From positions 1 through 64,000 of the forward strand of contig CAJNOJ010000254.1 in assembly GCA_905250025.1 (NCBI GenBank): DNA of 64,000 nucleotides, given 5' to 3'. The position numbers and the translations under genes were made by a program. The notes under the pieces were generated by a model. The model searched no databases. It was given only the letters and a program-made list of their open reading frames with translations, and was not told the origin of the DNA. The number at the start of each line of letters is the position of its first letter. The stretch's first letter is position 1. Positions 1 through 13,251 of this stretch are shown one piece after another. This stretch comes from Adineta ricciae. Lineage: Eukaryota; Rotifera; Eurotatoria; Adinetida; Adinetidae.

Positions 1-2306
1 TTACTCATTAGTTGGTCAGATTCTTGCTCATGAACGTGCTCACTAGGCTAATTGATGTCAAAGATAGAAGAATAAGAACGAGACTTATTCCTATAATCAT
101 AAGTGACACGGGTAGTCGCGCTCTCTCCTTCTCTCTTGCCGTTCGTCTAGCATTAGGCATGACAAGACCAGATAAAATATTAATCAGCTAAATTGCACAA
201 TCACGATTGTCCTCCTTTCAAAAATTCCTATTCATTATTCTATCGATATTATCAAAGGCTATTGGGAAACAATCAGAATTATTTTAGAACGTCGTTCGAA
301 ATTAGACTTGAACAATGACGAAAGAAAAATCACCTGTCTCCATTATGTCTCTTTCTCTCTCTCTCTCTGTATGTATAACTAATGCATCGATTATGCAAGT
401 AAAGAATTTCAACTCATAAGATTGATTCCGAAGAAGAGAATTTCAAGAATAAACAATTTCCTCATTTACAGCGACACAAGTGATTTGTATTACATAGAAA
501 ATGTCTTACTTATATGTGTATAGGTATAACTTGACACAAGTAGTTCGTTTTTCTCCCTCACTTGATGTTTCTCATTCACTTGATTTCAGTAAGAACCTAA
601 TCATTGTTAAGAATGTACACAATTATATACTCAAATTTCAGTCTACTAGTCGAGAGACAAAAGGTAATGTGTGAAATAGAATATTGCTACATGGTCGCGT
701 GTCCTTCTCACTTTACTTCTTTCTGGGATATATCGTACCGAATAAAGAAGGAAAATGAGTGTTCATTTATAATGATGTGATGTCATAAGTATGAAAAAAA
801 ACGAGAAAGAGAGAGAGAGAGAAAGAAATTTTCGACACGCGAAAGGAATAAAAGACATTTGCAAGGTATATTTTGTTTCAATCGACATTCAACATCATAA
901 AAGAAAGGCAAGGATAAAGAGAGAAAGAAACATTAACATAAATTTTCCGGACATAAATATTAAAAGTACACAAAGTCAATGTGATTAGGAATCGATTGGA
1001 TGTCATTGAACACCACCGTTCCTCATCGAAGAGACCATTCAACAAATTACATTACACAAATCTCTTACCTTATATCGTCGACCTCCGTTTGTCATCTTTT
1101 ATTGCTACACATACACAACGAACATTGAAAAAATTGTGTTATGAAACAATCGATCCATAACTCATCGTTCATGTATACAATATACATACTATCATGCTAA
1201 GTCAATTATCCATAGTAATACTAGTGGAAAGCACAGGCTGCTCTACTCATCAGCATTCCATCCCTGATGCTTACATCATGAGAATGATGATCAGTGAGGT
1301 GATACGTCAAGGGTATTCCTTCTCACACTCATCATAAATTCATTCCAGCAAAAGCGTGTTACATTTCACATTGATGAGAACGACTGATGCAACAAATATT
1401 TACCTTGAGCTTTGACAAGATTCCTTCTTAGGCAAAGCAGAGAACAATTTGATCAATTTATTAATTGCCCAATCATCGTCTGAACAGTAGCAGCAAGTGT
1501 GACGATGTATTTACATTACCGAATTGACACACTGTGTGTTTTTGATGTATGCCGTTGATCGACATCGATTAATTGATTGAATAGAAGAAGAAAAAACGAT
1601 TTGCAATCGACCGCATACTGTGAACAAGAATATAAGCAAGGACGGTAATGTATGGCAATATGTATGTTTGTTTACGGTACAAGCCTATCATCATCATCAT
1701 CATCAATACATCTGCGCGGTCAAAAGGAATAATTTGTGCGCTATAGTGCCGGTCAGTTCGCATCGCTTTTTTTAAGTTTAAAAGCATTTATACAGAAAAA
1801 ATTCTCTTTGAAGAAAGAAAAGGAATGCATGTTGGGAGCAGATGGACAAATGAGAATGAACAAAAAAGATCGATAAGCGATGCAGTGACCGTAGCCTGAC
1901 AAGACAGATATTTTTTAGATATTGATCATGAATGACAAGTTGTTGGCATCATCACGACTATCATTATCGACATGGGATTTCAAGGACATGAACACAAAAA
2001 AGAAGAAGAAGTCAGATCAAATGAATTGATAGAGAACAAATAGAAAACTGTATTCTTCAGGGACATTTCGGCGACGAAATTTCTTTTTCAAAATCTATAC
2101 AAATCACATAGGAATGCACTGATTTCGATATTGTTTATGTTTTGAATTGATAATTGATTTGTACAGTCTCTTAGCAAACACAAGGCAATCAAATTGAATA
2201 ATCCTATGTACCTGTTTACAATTAACTACTATTATTCTAATCTTATTTGTCAAAAGCGTTGATGAGTTCGATGAGAATTCGTCTAATGGTACTTTATACA
2301 TGTCTA
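1..2306 (+). repeat. Direct duplication, copy A (non-coding)
   Basis: Position 1 onward matches position 3891 onward, nearly base for base, to 2306 and 6208 respectively; differences seen by eye are scattered substitutions and CT/GA microsatellite length changes (for example near 125-140 versus 4015-4042). The copy may begin before the window. Only short chance ORFs are present, none of which keeps a credible protein signal in both copies. A single ambiguous base at 2307 marks the point where the match to copy B stops. Function is unknown; this is best read as a recent segmental (tandem-type) duplication. Confidence 0.9.
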
Positions 2307-2307
2307 N

Positions 2308-2484
2308 GCTGATTAATATTTTATCTGGTCTTGTCATGCCTAATACTAGACGAACGGCTAGAGAGAGAGAGAGAGAGAGAGAAGGAGAGGGCGCGACTAC
2401 CCGTGTCACTTAGGATTATAGGAATAAGTCTCGTTCTTATTCTTCTATCTTTGACATCAATTAGCCTAGTGAGCACGTTCATGA
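2308..2484 (-). repeat. Inverted 177-bp copy of the duplication's left end
   Basis: This stretch is the reverse complement of about 3921-4097 (and, less well, of 31-196). It carries the long GA/CT tract and the TAGTATTAGG variant of copy B, not the shorter tract and TAGCATTAGG variant of copy A, so it was templated by copy B or a relative of it. It sits exactly at the right edge of copy A, next to the ambiguous base at 2307. It could be a fold-back rearrangement or an assembly join. Confidence 0.85.
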
Positions 2485-3890
2485 AATAATTACCGACAAG
2501 AACGACTCCTAGTCAAATACTTACAAAGAATATTCTTCTCACCACTTCAATTATTAATAAAAGCAATATCCCTACTTTTTTCTTCCGGTCGCGTGTCAAT
2601 ATCTCGACGCGTATATTTATTAGCACTAATACCTGTATGGATTCGACTATGTACTTGACCGAATCTAAAATGAGTAACAGCTGCCATTTTATGTGTTCAT
2701 ATACATACTGACAGTCATATGTATAGACAGTGTACAAGTATCAGACGAGAAGAAGAAGAAGAAGAAAAAAAAGAAAGAGTCCTTATGTCATTCATTCACT
2801 TATTCACTCAAGCCTTACATGAACACTAAACACTTGTTATTTATTCAATCCATTAGTGTGAAGATATAAGTCGTCTTGCTCAAGATGTTTTTGCATGACT
2901 GTAACTTGTTTGGTCGATTCGTTTTTTTCCCTCCCTCTTTAAATTTGACTCGGTTATTTAGACTTTGGGGACTTACTTGTTGATTTTTAATTATAAAGTA
3001 ACAGATTGGTGATAGGAATCTTCGGCATATACACATGCATATCTCGAATACTGACAAGGATCGTCCATTCTATACGCACGCGTGTCGTTGTATGGAAGAT
3101 TCGGTTACATCATTTTCTGTAAAAGAGAAAATGAGAGCCACCAGTACTGGCAGTCCTTTCTCCTTTTTTTTTATGATTATTTGATGAACGGACAACGGCA
3201 GTAGAAACAGCCGTCGACGAAGAAGGGGGAGAAAAAGTGGTGCATACATACGCTGAAGCAGGAAGGAAGTCTTTAAGTAGAGTTAAGAGAAAGAAAAGCG
3301 AGAGAAAGCGAAGAGAAGGATCAATCATGAAAAACAACCAGAAAGGATAAAAGAAGTGTCCGATCAGTCGAATGACGAGAGAAAATCTGAAGCGAAAAAG
3401 AAAACTAATTGAAAACTATCAAATACATCCTGATGTTTATCCAACTGTAATGAACTTTTTTTTTGTTATAGATTGTATAAGATAAACAAAGCACCTTTTC
3501 TTTTCTAAGTTTTCATCTGATGAAGATGATTTTCTATTAAACAAAGAATAAAGGTTGACATCAATATTTTTTCAAGATGAGGAAAAAAGGAGATCGAGAG
3601 AGAAAAGAAAGTATACTCTTGAGAAGGACAATGATTGTCAAGTATGAAGTGGAACGTAGTGAGAACAAATGCAGCTCGTCTTCATTCAAGGATCACCGTA
3701 TGCATACGTATGTGTTTGAAAAAAGAATCTATTCCATTGTTCATTGAATAATGATGAAGAAGAAATTCTTTCTCTCTAAACGACACGTTCTATTCATCTT
3801 TTGTCCTTTCATTCAGTTTTTTTTCAACTTCGACGCAGTGACTTTGCATCATCACGTTTTTCCATCTGTCTCGTACATTTGTTGCTGTCG
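2485..3890. other. Spacer between the two duplicated copies
   Basis: AT-rich DNA with purine-rich runs and no supportable gene. The short ORFs here have low-complexity or membrane-like chance translations and no splice-supported extension. Whether this spacer also lies left of copy A cannot be seen because the window starts there. Confidence 0.6.
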
Positions 3891-6208
3891 TTACTCATTA
3901 GTTGGTCAGATTCTTGCTCATGAACGTGCTCACTAGGCTAATTGATGTCAAAGATAGAAGAATAAGAACGAGACTTATTCCTATAATCATAAGTGACACG
4001 GGTAGTCGCGCCCTCTCCTTCTCTCTCTCTCTCTCTCTCTCTAGCCGTTCGTCTAGTATTAGGCATGACAAGACCAGATAAAATATTAATCAGCTAAATT
4101 GCACAATCACGATTGTCCTCCTTTCAAAAAATCCTATTCATTATTCTATCGATATTATCAAAGACTATTGGGAAACAATCAGAATTATTTTAGAACGTCG
4201 TTTGAAATTAGACTTCAACAATGACGAAAGAAAAATCACCTGTCTCCATTATGTCTCTCTCTGTATATATAAGTAATGCATCGATTATGCAAGTAAAGAA
4301 TTTCAACTCATAAGATTGATTCCGAAGAAAGGGAATTTCAAGAATAAACAATTTCCTCATTTACAGCGACACAAGTGATTTGTATTACATAGAAAATGTC
4401 TTACTTATGTGTGTATAGATATAACTTGACACAAGTAGTTCGTTTTTCTCCCTCACTTGATGTTTCTCATTCACTTGATTTCAGTAAGAACCTAATCATT
4501 GTTAAGAATGGACACAATTATATACTCAAATTTCAGTCTACTAGTCCAGAGACAAAAGGTAATGTGTGAAATAGAATATTGCTACATGGTCGCGTGTCCT
4601 TCTCACTTTACTTCTTTCTGGGATATATCGTACCGAATAAAGAAGGAAAATGAGTGTTCATTTATAATGATGTGATGTCATAAGTATGAAAAAAAAACGA
4701 GAAAGAAAGACAGAGAGAAAGAAAATTTCGACACGAGAAAGGAATAAAAGACATTTGCAAGGTGTATTTAGTTTCAATCGACATTCAACATCATAAAAGA
4801 AAGGCAAGGATAAAGAGAGAGAGAGAAAGAAACATTAACATAAATTTTCCGGACATAAATATTAAAAGTACACAAAGTCAATGTGATTAGGAATCGATTG
4901 AATGTCATTGAACACCAGCGTTCCTCATCGAAGAGACCATTCAACAAATTACATTACACAAATCTCTTACCTTATATCGCCGACCTCCGTTTGTCATCTT
5001 TTATTGCCACACATACACGACGAACATTGAAAAAATTGGGTTATGAAACAATCGATCCATAACTCATCGTTCACGTATACAATATACATACTATCATGCT
5101 AAGTCAATTATCCATAGTAATACTAGTGTAAAGCACAGGCTGCTCTACTCATCAGCATTCCATCCCTGATGCTTACATCACGATGACGATGATGATCAGT
5201 GAGGTGATACGTCAAGGGTATTCCTTCTCACACTCATCATAAATTCATTCCAGCAAAAGCGTGTTACATTTCATACTGATGAGAACGACTGATGCAACAA
5301 ATATTTACCTTGAGCTTTGACAAGATTCCTTCTTAGGCAAAGAGAAAAAAATTTGATCAATTTATTAATTGCCCAATCATCGTCTGAACAGTAGCAGCAA
5401 GTGTGACGATGTGTTTACATTACCGAATTGACACACTGTGTGTTTTTGATGTATGCCGTTGATCGACATCGATTAATTGATTGAAGAGAAGAAGAAAAAA
5501 CGATTTGCAATCGACCGCATACTGTGAACAAGAGTATAAGCAAGGACGGTAATGTATGGCAATATGTATGTTTGTTTACGGTACAAGCCTATCATCATCA
5601 TCATCATCAATACATCTGCGCGGTCAAAGGGAATAATTTGTGCGTTATAGTGCCGGTCAGTTCGCATCGCTTTTTTTAAGTTTAAAAGCGTTTATACAGA
5701 AAAAATTCTCTTTGAAGAAAGAGAAGGAATGCATGTTGGGGGCAGATGGACAAATGAGAATGAACAAAAAGATCGATAAGCGATGCAGTGACCGTAGCCT
5801 GACAAGACAGATATTTTTTAGATATTGATCGTGAATGACAAGTTGCTGGCATCATCACGACTATCATTATCGACATGGGATTTCAAGGACATGAACAAAA
5901 AAAGAAGAGGAAGTCAGATCAAATGAATTGATAGAGAACAAATAGAAAACTGTATTCTTCCGGGACATTTCGGCGACGAAATTTCTTTTTCAAAATCTAT
6001 ACAAATCACATAGGAATGCACTGATTTCGATATTGTTTATGTTAGGAATTGATAATTGATTTGTACAGTGTCTCAGCAAACACAAGGCAATCAAATTGAA
6101 TAATCCTATGTACCTGTTTACAATTAACTACTATTATTCTAATCTTATTTGTCAAAAGCGTTGATGAGTTCGATGAGAATTCGTCTAATGGTACTTTGTA
6201 CATGTCTA
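3891..6208 (+). repeat. Direct duplication, copy B (non-coding)
   Basis: Second copy of the block at 1-2306, about 3.89 kb downstream in the same orientation. It contains the longer (CT)n tract and ends at the same place as copy A, but continues into unrelated sequence at 6209 instead of the inverted piece. No coding potential is shared by the two copies beyond chance short ORFs. Confidence 0.9.
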
Positions 6209-7072
6209 TGCCTCTGAGGTATTGGAAACTTCTTGTTCAACTATCATCACATCTTCTTGATCTTCTTTTGCTCTCTTCACACACAAACACGCACACATAA
6301 TAGTAATTAATTTGCTTGTCCGTTTTTCTTTCAAACATTCATCTGCTATTGCTTATCTTCTTTTTCTTCTTCATCATCGTTCGGACTTGATATGTATGGC
6401 GAACAAGTCGGCTGATGTCCAATGACGATCGCATAGATCAAACATCTCCGTTCTTATCGCATGTTCATGTCCGCATATGTAAGATTAACAGACACCAAAT
6501 ACATTGTCAGACACTTCATGTGCTAAGAGAGAAAAAGAGCTAATATTGCCTCACATTGAACAGATTAGGTCGACAATGATAGGCCTATTGTTATGATGAA
6601 GTGAAGAGAAAGAATTAGTCGAGTGTAGAGATATGAATAAAGTCTGTTCTTTATTATCGTTCATTGAATAACAATCACATCTGAATGAGCCATTTAAAAA
6701 ATGAAAAAAATCTATCAGGAATATTAATTCGCCAACAACTGCAAATCAGTTTTCGATTTTTTTACAGATTATGACGATAAAAAAGAAGACCAGATGTGTT
6801 TTCAATTAACAAATGACTTCCATCGTCGAGTTTCATCGATATTAACAAGTGTAATACGATCGGATAATGTGAAAGTGAAAGTTTATGACTAGAAATCTCT
6901 TCGATTACATTTTGCCTTGAAATTAACGAGCACAATCGTTCGGATTAGTAGAACTATGAGCATTTCTTTTCTCTTGCATACATAAGAGGCGAATGGATTT
7001 TAACTATGCAAAAAAAAAGCAAACGCCGATAACTGTCATGAAAGAATAACAATAAACAAGGAAAAAACTGAT
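6209..7072. other. Intergenic, nothing recognised
   Basis: AT-rich single-copy-looking sequence between the duplicated block and the 3' end of the F-box gene. I see no ORF, RNA gene or repeat that can be supported. Confidence 0.5.
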
Positions 7073-9071
7073 TTATTTCAGTGAGATATGTACGTATCGT
7101 TGTCTCTTAAAAGAATGATATTCTTTTGGCAAGTCATTAATCCATTCTGCAAATGCGACTACCGTTGAATTGTCTTCGCCACCGATCGTATCATCATCGT
7201 CATCACTATCGTCAGAATCATCGAGACCATCACGATTAGGTATTTGGAAAACAACACTGATGAGATCATCTTTCAACTGTTCAAGAACGTATTTGCAACT
7301 TTCCACACTGTCAACTGGAATATTCAAATGTTGAATACGAGGGAACATGGTACAAAATGGTTCGGTATTCACCGGACGGTCATCTTCGTTGTGTTCGGAA
7401 TCAATGATAAAATATTGAAGACATTTCGAATAAGAGAACTTTGCAGCATTCAAAGCGTCCAGAAAAGTGGTATTAGTTCGTAAACATTGCAGATTTGAAA
7501 GAAGGTTCAACAAGATAATTGCGTCAGCTGTTGGAATACGTTCAACTCTATTCAATTCTTTCACAACTGAGAGATCAACAACAGTTTGAATACCAGTAAA
7601 GAACGAGTCTGATTTTGTCCATTTACCGTGTAAAATCATATTTGTGACATGACAAAACCGAGGATGGCGGAGATTCTAAAAGTCAACGAAATCTTGAATA
7701 GTTGAAAACGACTTGTCCATAGCTCACCTCTATCGAATTCCGAACTGGTTCTGATGTGTCGATGTACAAATTTCGAACGTTTTTCATCGCTTCAATTTGT
7801 AGCATTGAGTTTATTTTCACAGTTGAACGATATTCGAACGAAGGTGGTGCATTGAGGAATACATAGTTTTTATCGAGATAGGGCAATGAATAAAGTAAAA
7901 CCATATCATCATATTTCTCAATTGAAATGAACCATTGTTTGTCGGTCCAGAATGAACTTCCGAATGTGGATAAACATGTGTCGATATTCCATGACGGAGA
8001 ATCGGATATACTCACAGAGAAAACAAATTGAAACTTCTCAAGGTTCGAAACGAACTTTTCCCAACGCGAACCATCTAAAATCGATTCGTCATCGTAACCC
8101 GGCGTTGTGATGAGATGAAATTGTTTTAATGTTGGAATATCATCTAATAGCCATTGGAGTTTCGACATAGTAAATGATAAAGATGTCAGCGATAAAAATT
8201 TCAAACAATCAGTCGATTGAATCGTAGCGAATTTTTCTTTTTTTATCATCGCATTTCCTTCATTATTTACATTCGCATTCAATTCGATTTCAACTTCCTC
8301 GGAATCATCCGTATCTTCATCATCATCGTCATCATCATTGTTTTCATCTGGACTGCCATCTAACGCTTTTTCGGAATAAAATTCACAATCATCAGTTATC
8401 AGTGTTTCCAATTGCGGTGTATGAATAAACACATTCCGAAGGAAACTGACTGCACAAGTGCCTATTAATGTTAAATGTCTTAGAGAACTCTGCGTTAACC
8501 AAGGTAATGGACTTGATGTCGTCCGACTATACGATATATCGAGATAAGCTTTTCGAAGTGAAGTTTTAGTTAAGACCGCCATGATTAATTCGATAGTAAC
8601 ACCACTGTATGTTTCATCAGCGTTAATTATGGTTATAGAAGAGAAACGCAGTAACGAAGTTTCATCAGCGACTGGGATTAAGATTTGATTGATGGTTTCT
8701 TCGCTATTGATTTGCATAAGTGTTAATGATCGAAGGCGCGTTAGAGAATTCATTGAGTATTTCGAAAGGAATAGTTCGAGTAATCCGGGATTTGTCTCGT
8801 CATCGATAAGAGTTAATTTGGTAATTTGATGTGGACGAATTCGCAATGAAATCAAATGTAGATGTTTTAACGTAACCAGTTTCAAATTTAAATGATAATC
8901 ATCGTACAAATATAAAATCTCGTCAATTCGTTTACACACGTGATACACAGATTGAAATATCGTGGAAATATCCAATTCATCTAAGATCCTATAGAGAATT
9001 TCCACGGGTAATTGATCGAGAGTATGCCAGTCTGATGCTACACCATGAACTTTCGTATTTGTGCAACCCAT
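7073..9071 (-). CDS. F-box protein of the bdelloid family
   Basis: Two exons, complement(join(7073..7675,7728..9071)), 52-bp intron in phase 0; about 648 aa from the MGCTNTK start, or 673 aa if the in-frame ATG at 9146 is used. An F-box follows within the first ~40 residues (LDQLPVEILYRILDELD, then VYHVCKRIDEIL), so the protein probably recruits substrates to an SCF-type ubiquitin ligase through SKP1. The rest resembles the long repeat-like C-terminal region shared by the expanded bdelloid F-box family, including a DGSRWEKF block and a FWTDKQWF block. An acidic run of D/E residues lies near residue 270 and a second one near the C-terminus. The substrate is unknown. The upstream region is shared with the divergent methyltransferase gene. 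Confidence 0.85.
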
Positions 9072-9146
9072 TGGGATTGTTTTTGAGAGTAGAGTTTTAC
9101 ACGTGTGAATGTTTTTATTCACCGGTTGAGTTTTTTTTCTTCTCAA

Positions 9147-9559
9147 AGAAAGAAAAGCAGAGTTTCTTTTTTCTTGTGTTTCTTTTTCAAAGTGATTGTT
9201 GTCGTTAGCGATGATGACGAAGATCTATAATGAAAAAGTGAAGTAGATTCCGTAAGCGAAAATCTTCTGCGTAGAATCAGAAAGATTTCCAGTAGAGAAG
9301 TAAGAAAGTTTTTCTTTAATATTGAATCAACGATGAACTTGAGTAAAGAAAGGAAACTATCGGTATAGTTTTTATGAGAATAAAATGTGACAACAGAATG
9401 ACGAAAGAAGTGAAGACGTATGGGAGTAAACACATTCTGGAACTTTATGTACGCACTGAAAGTTGACGACTTTGAATAAACAATCCTGTTTTACATTAGA
9501 GACTGTCCACGTGTTTTAGAATGATATTATGAAATGTTTGATTTCTTCTGCTGGAAATT
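9147..9559. other. Divergent intergenic region
   Basis: About 0.4 kb between the 5' ends of the F-box gene (minus) and the methyltransferase gene (plus). It presumably holds both promoters; no specific element can be named from the sequence. Confidence 0.4.
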
Positions 9560-10358
9560 ATGATTTCTCATAAATATCAGTTACTGTTCATATTCTGTAC
9601 TGTCCAGATGATTATTTTCTTCGTCTTTTATCGCAATTGTCAAACAATGAAAATGATCGAGTCGAACGGAAGAATAAATCGAACAAGTTTTTTTCATATT
9701 GGAATGAAATTCAAAACGGATAAAGTTTATCTTCATCATTATGAAAGATTCTATGAAAAGTACCTTTCGCAGTATCGAGATACATCAGTACGTTTACTGG
9801 AAATCGGTCTGGGTTGTGACATGATTCAAGCGATCGGTGCGTCTGCTCGTACCTGGCGAGAATATCTAGGAGGTCAAGCGGAGATACATATTCTAGAGAT
9901 CGATATGAAATGCGGTGAAAAATGGTTTTCTACAATAGGTAAACAGGTAAACGATCTTCGTTCTATGTCCATATCTAATGTTGATCGTTTAGATTAATGT
10001 TACTCTTCATTATGGAGATCAAGGAAATGTCATGTTTCTTGAAACTTTCAAGTCGAAAATGAACAAATTCGATATTATTATTGATGATGGTGGACATACA
10101 ATGAACCAACAGAGAACATCGTTGATAACACTATCTCCGCTTGTTCGTCCTGGCGGTTTATACATCATTGAAGATCTTGAAACGAGTTACCGTCGTTTTT
10201 ATGGTGGTCAATATCTCAATTCTTCGACTACAATTGGAATGTTGAAAAGTTTTATCGATGATGTCCAATCCGAAGTACCAGTCAAGACAGTTCCTGTTTC
10301 CTCGCGAATATTTTCTTTTGAAATCGGTGATGGTATTTGTATTTTAACAATAAAATAA
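9560..10358 (+). CDS. Membrane-anchored class I SAM methyltransferase
   Basis: Exons 9560..9946 and 9993..10358 (46-bp intron, phase 0) give 250 aa. Residues ~7-25 are hydrophobic, a signal-anchor or signal peptide. The catalytic part resembles the macrocin/rhamnosyl O-methyltransferase type: FHIGMKFKTDK near residue 45, the SAM motif VRLLEIGLGCDM near 85, an acidic strand HILEIDMK, and the hallmark DIIIDDGGHTMNQQ followed by LVRPGGLYIIEDLETSY. The likely reaction is methyl transfer from SAM to a sugar or other small hydroxyl substrate in the secretory pathway; the substrate is inferred only. The best-known relatives are bacterial and fungal, so horizontal origin is possible. The eukaryotic intron shows it is domesticated. 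Confidence 0.85.
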
Positions 10359-10491
10359 GATTTCTTGTCTTCTCCTATTGAGAAACTGGATTATTTTTTA
10401 TTTGATAGATAAAATAATATATCTAACATCATTTCGAAATAAATACACACAAACAGACATTAAGTAAAATAAAGTTTCAATATACAGGAGA

Positions 10492-13013
10492 TTAAGAATC
10501 GTGTGGCATGAGAACCGCTAACTCTTCAGTTGCTCGTTGGACCATCTAGAGTTTAGCATAAGAAGATATGCAGAGAGAAACTAAAGACTTACGATCAATG
10601 GAACAGGTATTCGTTTGGACTTTCGTTTTCCAATTGTATTATGAGCTGTTTTTACATTTCCACCAATTCGATTTTCGATTAAATCAAACGATGAATTAGG
10701 AGTTGATGTCATAACCTGAAAAGAAAGTATTCATTGACATTTGATTCTCTTGTCGATCTCGATCGTACTTTGATTTGACCGTGGATATTTTTCATTGTAT
10801 GTAAGAGTGAAAAATCTAGAGCTTGATCATCTGTACATGCTGGTGGATGAACAGGTAATGGTGCGACTGGATGTGGAGGTGATGCGTGGACTACTGGTGG
10901 AGCACGTGGTTTGGCACGTTTTGGTTGACATTCAGTTTTACTTGCAACTTTTGTTAATAGTTTACGTCCAGCAGCTGTTGATGAAGGTGTTTTGGCTGGA
11001 CGATTTGTTGTATTTGGAACATTTAATGCTTTATTGGCTACACTGCGAGGCTAAAAGAGGTTGAATCGAGTGAAAATTAGCTGAGAAAGGGTGGTTCACC
11101 TACTGTAGCAACTGGTGTGCGAGATCGAACAGGTGTCATAGCTGAAAGTTGAGCTACAGCCACTGTTTTAGCTGATGTTGGTAAGGCTGATGATGGCACT
11201 TGATGGTGCGCTTCATCAAATTTCTGTCGAATTGGTATATTGTCGATACAAAATGTTGTGTCGTCATATTCCGACAGAGTATTTAGAAACTCTTGTTCAA
11301 TTTGTGGTAATTCTCGAAGGAATTTTTTACGTTTTCGTCCTTCAGCTTCAGCATTGTATCCACGAATACGAAAACGGCCCGGATCTGTTGATGCTTTCTT
11401 CATTATTGAGAAAAACGGTCGATTACCAACAACAATTCACGTAAACGAAAGATCACTTACAGTAAATGCAACGAAATCATTCCAAAATGTCAGCCATTTT
11501 TCATAAGCTTCAATAACCGGTCGACGTTTTTCAAACAGCTGAGCAACACGCTCATACTCAGCATCATATGCATCGAGTAAATCCGCCGATAACGTTTCTA
11601 CTCGAATGAAAAGATGATGAACACAAGGCTTAAAAGAATAACTTACCCAAATCTAAATTCTTAAGAACGGATCGTTCATTATCACCTAAATGTGATTTAT
11701 CTAATAAATCAACAATTTGTTCACGAATTGATTGCCGATATTCTTTGCCATTTCGCATTCGTTCTTCACGACAACAAGCAATTTCATGTTCAAGCTAAAG
11801 AATAGATTTCATGAGAAAAAAAACTCATAATCAAATCTAATGGAATTTACTTGTTTAATTGTGAAAGCATTGATATTTTCACTGCCGGTTTTATACGCTA
11901 AGCAATAATCTTTTTCCGCATTCTTTTTCAAACGTTCATAGAGATGTCCCAGTTGATTATGTAAAATAGTAAAACGGACTTTTTGCTCTTCGATTTTGTT
12001 TTCCAACTAAATCAAAGTTTGGAATACAGAAAAGAAAAAGAACCAATGAAATTCTCACATCATGAATTGTAGTTTCGATTTGATTGAGGCAATCGGCTGT
12101 CAAGCAATGATCATATTTTTCAAGAAGAAGGTATTCAACCGATGAAGAAGGTGCTGGTGTCCATTCCAATTGTTCGGAATATTGTTTTAACTTTTGATAA
12201 TACGAAGAAACTTGAGTAAGACGAAGAGACTTCAGATCAGCAAGCATTTTCAGATGGTCTTCGATTTTATGATTGATTTCAACAAGTGACATCGGCACGT
12301 CTGAACAACAAATATGACCTTTTCTATGTCGTGGAAAGAAATGAGGGAGAAAAAACAGACTTTCATCGAACTCAATCGGTGAACTGTTGAGCAATGAACA
12401 CAATTGTTTCTGTTGAGTTTCTAGTTCACTTCGTTGATGAATTAGTTGACCTTCTTGAACTAATAAATCTTGCATTTTCTTTTCAATATACGCTTCTTGC
12501 TCTCGTAGTTTTAATTCATCGAATGTCAATGACTAAAAAAACAAAATTGAATCAAAAATAAACTTTCAATTCTCGTAGGAATACTTACATCAACAGCAGA
12601 TGGAAGACCTGTTCGAGATATTAATTCCTCATAATCTTCAACAGACTGTTTAAGCAATTTTTTTCGTTTGTTTAGTTGTTCTTTATATGTCAAGAGTTTA
12701 CTTTCGAGTAATTTCTAAAGGAAAATACCATTGAAAACACTCGAAGAGATGACTTCCAAGTCTTACTCGAGTATATTCTTCGACTTTCAATGCTCGAGAT
12801 GACCATTGATGTTCAGTAAAACCAAATGATGACCATAATCGGTACCATTCGGCACAAATTGTCGATTGATCAAGAACACAACTATCTTCATGGTTCATAG
12901 GAGAAGGTATAGCACTGAAAATATGCGAAGTGAGAATAGGTTGGTGAAAAAAGTCGAACTTACAACGTCACTTTTGGAGTTCGGAAATTCGATTTCTTCT
13001 TTCCATGCGGCAT
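10492..13013 (-). CDS. PRC1: PRC1/MAP65/Ase1 microtubule bundler
   Basis: Eleven exons, complement(join(10492..10545,10593..10715,10769..11050,11104..11397,11461..11597,11647..11794,11851..12006,12059..12532,12589..12714,12767..12914,12964..13013)), giving 663 aa; human PRC1 is about 620 aa. All phases close. The N-terminal coiled-coil rod (WYRLWSSFGF, then long KLRE/QLE helices) leads into the conserved spectrin-like microtubule-binding core ending in KASTDPGRFRIRG, which aligns with human KASDPNRFTNRG. After that the protein is basic and Ser/Thr/Pro-rich, as in PRC1 tails that receive CDK phosphorylation and a nuclear signal (GKRKSKRIP). Expected role: cross-linking antiparallel microtubules in the anaphase midzone for cytokinesis. 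A pyrimidine-rich splice acceptor lies 3 nt before the ATG. Confidence 0.93.
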
Positions 13014-13016
13014 TTT

Positions 13017-13037
13017 CTTGGAAAAAATATAAAAACT
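13017..13037 (-). promoter_or_regulatory. Putative trans-splice acceptor of PRC1
   Basis: On the minus strand a pyrimidine run ending in CCAAG lies 3 nt before the start codon at 13013 with no recognisable upstream coding exon. It is either a 5'UTR intron acceptor or a spliced-leader site; bdelloids are known to use spliced-leader trans-splicing. Confidence 0.4.
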
Positions 13038-13251
13038 ATGAGAGAACAATAGCAGAGCAATGCATTGATGATCGTTAGCGGTCTTTATTCTAATTAACCA
13101 ATAATATTCGCACAATCCGATTGAGCAGTTAGCGACATCTACACGCAAACATTTCGTTTCGTTTTAGAATTGCTATAAGATAAAGTTTTTATTGATAAAT
13201 ATGAGAATTGAATATGAAAAAAATGAAAAGTTTTTATTAATGTAATGCAGT

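Noticed and set aside
1-2484. Transposon with 180-bp terminal inverted repeats
   Set aside because: The inverted piece occurs only at copy A and derives from copy B's sequence; copy B lacks a right inverted end, so a true TIR element is not supported.
791-5876. Short ORFs in the duplicated block
   Set aside because: They are low-complexity, are not conserved as proteins between the two copies, and have no splice-supported extension.
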